Source: Methylotenera sp.
GTDB taxonomy: Bacteria > Pseudomonadota > Gammaproteobacteria > Burkholderiales > Methylophilaceae
Reading direction: 5' to 3'
Length of the DNA: 8,170 nt
NCBI GenBank assembly: GCA_005791685.1
Contig: SXVG01000012.1
Coordinates: 1-8,170 of the forward strand
The position numbers were made by a program, and so were the translations under genes. Under the pieces are notes generated by a model. It was not told the origin of the DNA, searched no databases, and saw only the letters and a program-made list of their open reading frames with translations. Each line of letters opens with the position of its first letter. The first letter of the stretch is position 1. Below are positions 7,141 to 8,170 of this stretch, piece after piece.

Positions 7141-7739
7141 ACGTTAACCAAGCCATAGTAGAACGCCGCTCGGTCAAGGCCTTTGATCCACAGCACAAAA
7201 TATCCGAGCAAGAAATAACCAAGCTCATGTCACTGGCCATGCTCTCGCCCACCGCTTTCAACATCCAAAACTGGCGTTTTGTTTTAGTCACCGAGCCGGT
7301 GCTACGCCAACAAATACGCGCAGTCAGCTGGAATCAAGCGCAAGTGGAAGAAGCCTCCTTGTTGATTGTCTTGACCGCCGACTTGCAAGCATGGGCCAAA
7401 CAACCGGAACGCTATTGGCAAAATGCGCCTAAAGCCGCATCGGATATATTGGTGCCCATGATAGGCCACTATTATCAAAACAACCCACAAGTGCAGCGCG
7501 ATGAAGCCATGCGTTCTTGCGGCATGGCCGCCATGACCCTCATGCTGGCCGCCAAAGAAATGGGCTACGACACCTGCCCCATGGATGGCTTTGATTTTGA
7601 CGCCGTAGCTAAATTGCTCAACTTACCGGCTGACCACACCCCGACCATGTTTGTCGTGGTGGGCAAAGCCTTAAAAGAAGCATCGCCACGCGGCGGTCAA
7701 TTGGCCATGGACGAAGTGGTCGTTTATAACCAATTTTAA
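7137..7739 (+). CDS. Nitroreductase family FMN-dependent oxidoreductase
   Basis: This is a flavin-dependent NAD(P)H oxidoreductase of the nitroreductase fold, 200 residues long and cytosolic as a homodimer in the family; the natural substrate cannot be told from sequence. The N-terminal FMN-phosphate motif ERRSVKAFDP (9-18), the SPTAFNIQNWRFVLV block (37-51) and the C-terminal MGYDTCPMDGFD (142-153) with a final PRGGQL loop are typical. The ATG at 7137 overlaps the previous stop by four bases (ATGA). The frame stays open further upstream to 6969, but that part only shadows the Gre gene. It is probably the last gene of the gua transcription unit; a heptamer-repeat cluster follows 4 bases after its stop. 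Confidence 0.92.
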   Translation: MNVNQAIVERRSVKAFDPQHKISEQEITKLMSLAMLSPTAFNIQNWRFVLVTEPVLRQQIRAVSWNQAQVEEASLLIVLTADLQAWAKQPERYWQNAPKAASDILVPMIGHYYQNNPQVQRDEAMRSCGMAAMTLMLAAKEMGYDTCPMDGFDFDAVAKLLNLPADHTPTMFVVVGKALKEASPRGGQLAMDEVVVYNQF

Positions 7740-7743
7740 CAAC

Positions 7744-7796
7744 CTAGGAATTAGGGGCTAGGAATTAGGGATTAACCCCCAGTCCCTACCCCCTAA
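7744..7796 (+). repeat. Period-7 inverted repeat without cargo gene
   Basis: Four 7-bp units read inward from 7744: CTAGGAA, TTAGGGG, CTAGGAA again, then TTAGGGA. After a central TTAA (7772-7775) the right side, read on the minus strand from 7796, gives TTAGGGG, GTAGGGA and CTGGGGG. The last 25 bases of the left side match the inverted right side at 20 positions by my alignment. The unit type (TAG plus four variable bases), the period and the inward orientation are those of the arms around the gene at 4647-5009, but nothing lies between the arms here. It could also fold as a hairpin between the nitroreductase and ABC-F genes. There is no T-run after it, so it is not a standard terminator. Confidence 0.8.
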
Positions 7797-7811
7797 AAAG
7801 AGAAAGCAATA

Positions 7812-8170
7812 ATGTTAATCAGCAACAATATCACCGTGCAATTTGGCGCCAAGCCATTGTTTGAAAACGTATCGGTCAAATTCGGCGACAACAACCGCTA
7901 CGGTTTAATCGGTGCCAACGGCTGCGGCAAGTCTACCTACATGAAAGTGTTGGCTGGCGTCCTGACGCCCAGCGCCGGCAATGTGTCTATAGACAGCCAT
8001 GAGCGCATGGCCTTTTTACGCCAAGACCAATTTGCTTACGAAGACCAGCGCGTACTGGACGTGGTGATGATGGGCCACGAACAAATGTGGAAGGCCAACC
8101 AAGAAAAAAATGCCATCTACGCCAATTTAGAAGCGACAGAAGAAGATTACATGCGTGCTGCTGAATTAGA
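7812..8170 (+). CDS. ABC-F family ATPase, YbiT type, N-terminal part (continues past window)
   Basis: ABC-F proteins are cytosolic twin-ATPase proteins that bind the ribosomal E site and resolve stalled or pre-initiation states; they are not transporters. Only the first 119 codons are in the window. The N-terminus [20 protein letters not shown] and the following [19 protein letters not shown] are nearly those of E. coli YbiT, with the Walker A motif at 34-42 (cysteine where serine is common). The [10 protein letters not shown] stretch and [10 protein letters not shown] are also YbiT-like. The Walker B, signature and linker regions lie beyond the edge. Ribosome-site support is weak (AGAG region). 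It lies 15 bases downstream of the cargo-less heptamer repeat, so its promoter is unclear. Confidence 0.9.
   Translation, partial: MLISNNITVQFGAKPLFENVSVKFGDNNRYGLIGANGCGKSTYMKVLAGVLTPSAGNVSIDSHERMAFLRQDQFAYEDQRVLDVVMMGHEQMWKANQEKNAIYANLEATEEDYMRAAEL

Overview
The window looks like a chromosomal segment of a betaproteobacterium, perhaps a Nitrosomonadales/Methylophilaceae-type organism. The grounds are the gene set (smpB with ratA-rnfH, guaB-guaA, a DUF4124 protein, a short GreA/GreB-like factor), the style of the tmRNA tag, and a moderate GC content. This placement is inferred from the proteins and is not proven.

Layout. Positions 1-178 hold the 5' part of ssrA (tmRNA) on the minus strand, running off the window edge, with a TATAAT-type promoter upstream. 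A pirin-family gene follows on the plus strand (426-1133), converging on smpB (1155-1604, minus). Across a divergent spacer lie ratA (1713-2147) and rnfH (2163-2486). A secreted DUF4124 protein lies on the minus strand (2504-2962). A divergent promoter region then leads into guaB (3125-4585), guaA (5043-6632), a GreA/GreB-like elongation factor (6634-7140) and a nitroreductase (7137-7739), all on the plus strand. The window ends inside an ABC-F ATPase gene of the YbiT type (7812 onward).

How the genes work together. ssrA and smpB make the trans-translation ribosome-rescue system, and ratA/rnfH are its usual neighbours. GuaB and GuaA are the two consecutive enzymes that turn IMP into GMP. The guaA, GreA/GreB-like and nitroreductase genes are packed with 1-base and overlapping junctions, so they look like one transcription unit with guaB.

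The main novelty is what interrupts that unit. Between guaB and guaA sits a compact cassette of about 442 bp: one low-GC gene for a four-helix-bundle protein (the family first known from 23S rRNA intervening sequences), enclosed by a perfect 34-bp inverted repeat that is itself built of 7-bp units of the type TAGNNNN. The right arm carries a further 7-bp unit that ends on the A of the guaA start codon. A second period-7 inverted repeat of the same design and same inward orientation, but with no gene inside, lies at 7744-7796 between the nitroreductase and ABC-F genes. Together they suggest a family of small heptamer-repeat elements, one with cargo and one empty, that settle between genes of housekeeping operons. 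Resemblance to 23S rRNA intervening sequences (a stem enclosing a four-helix-bundle gene) suggests they may be processed as RNA. No mobility enzyme is visible.
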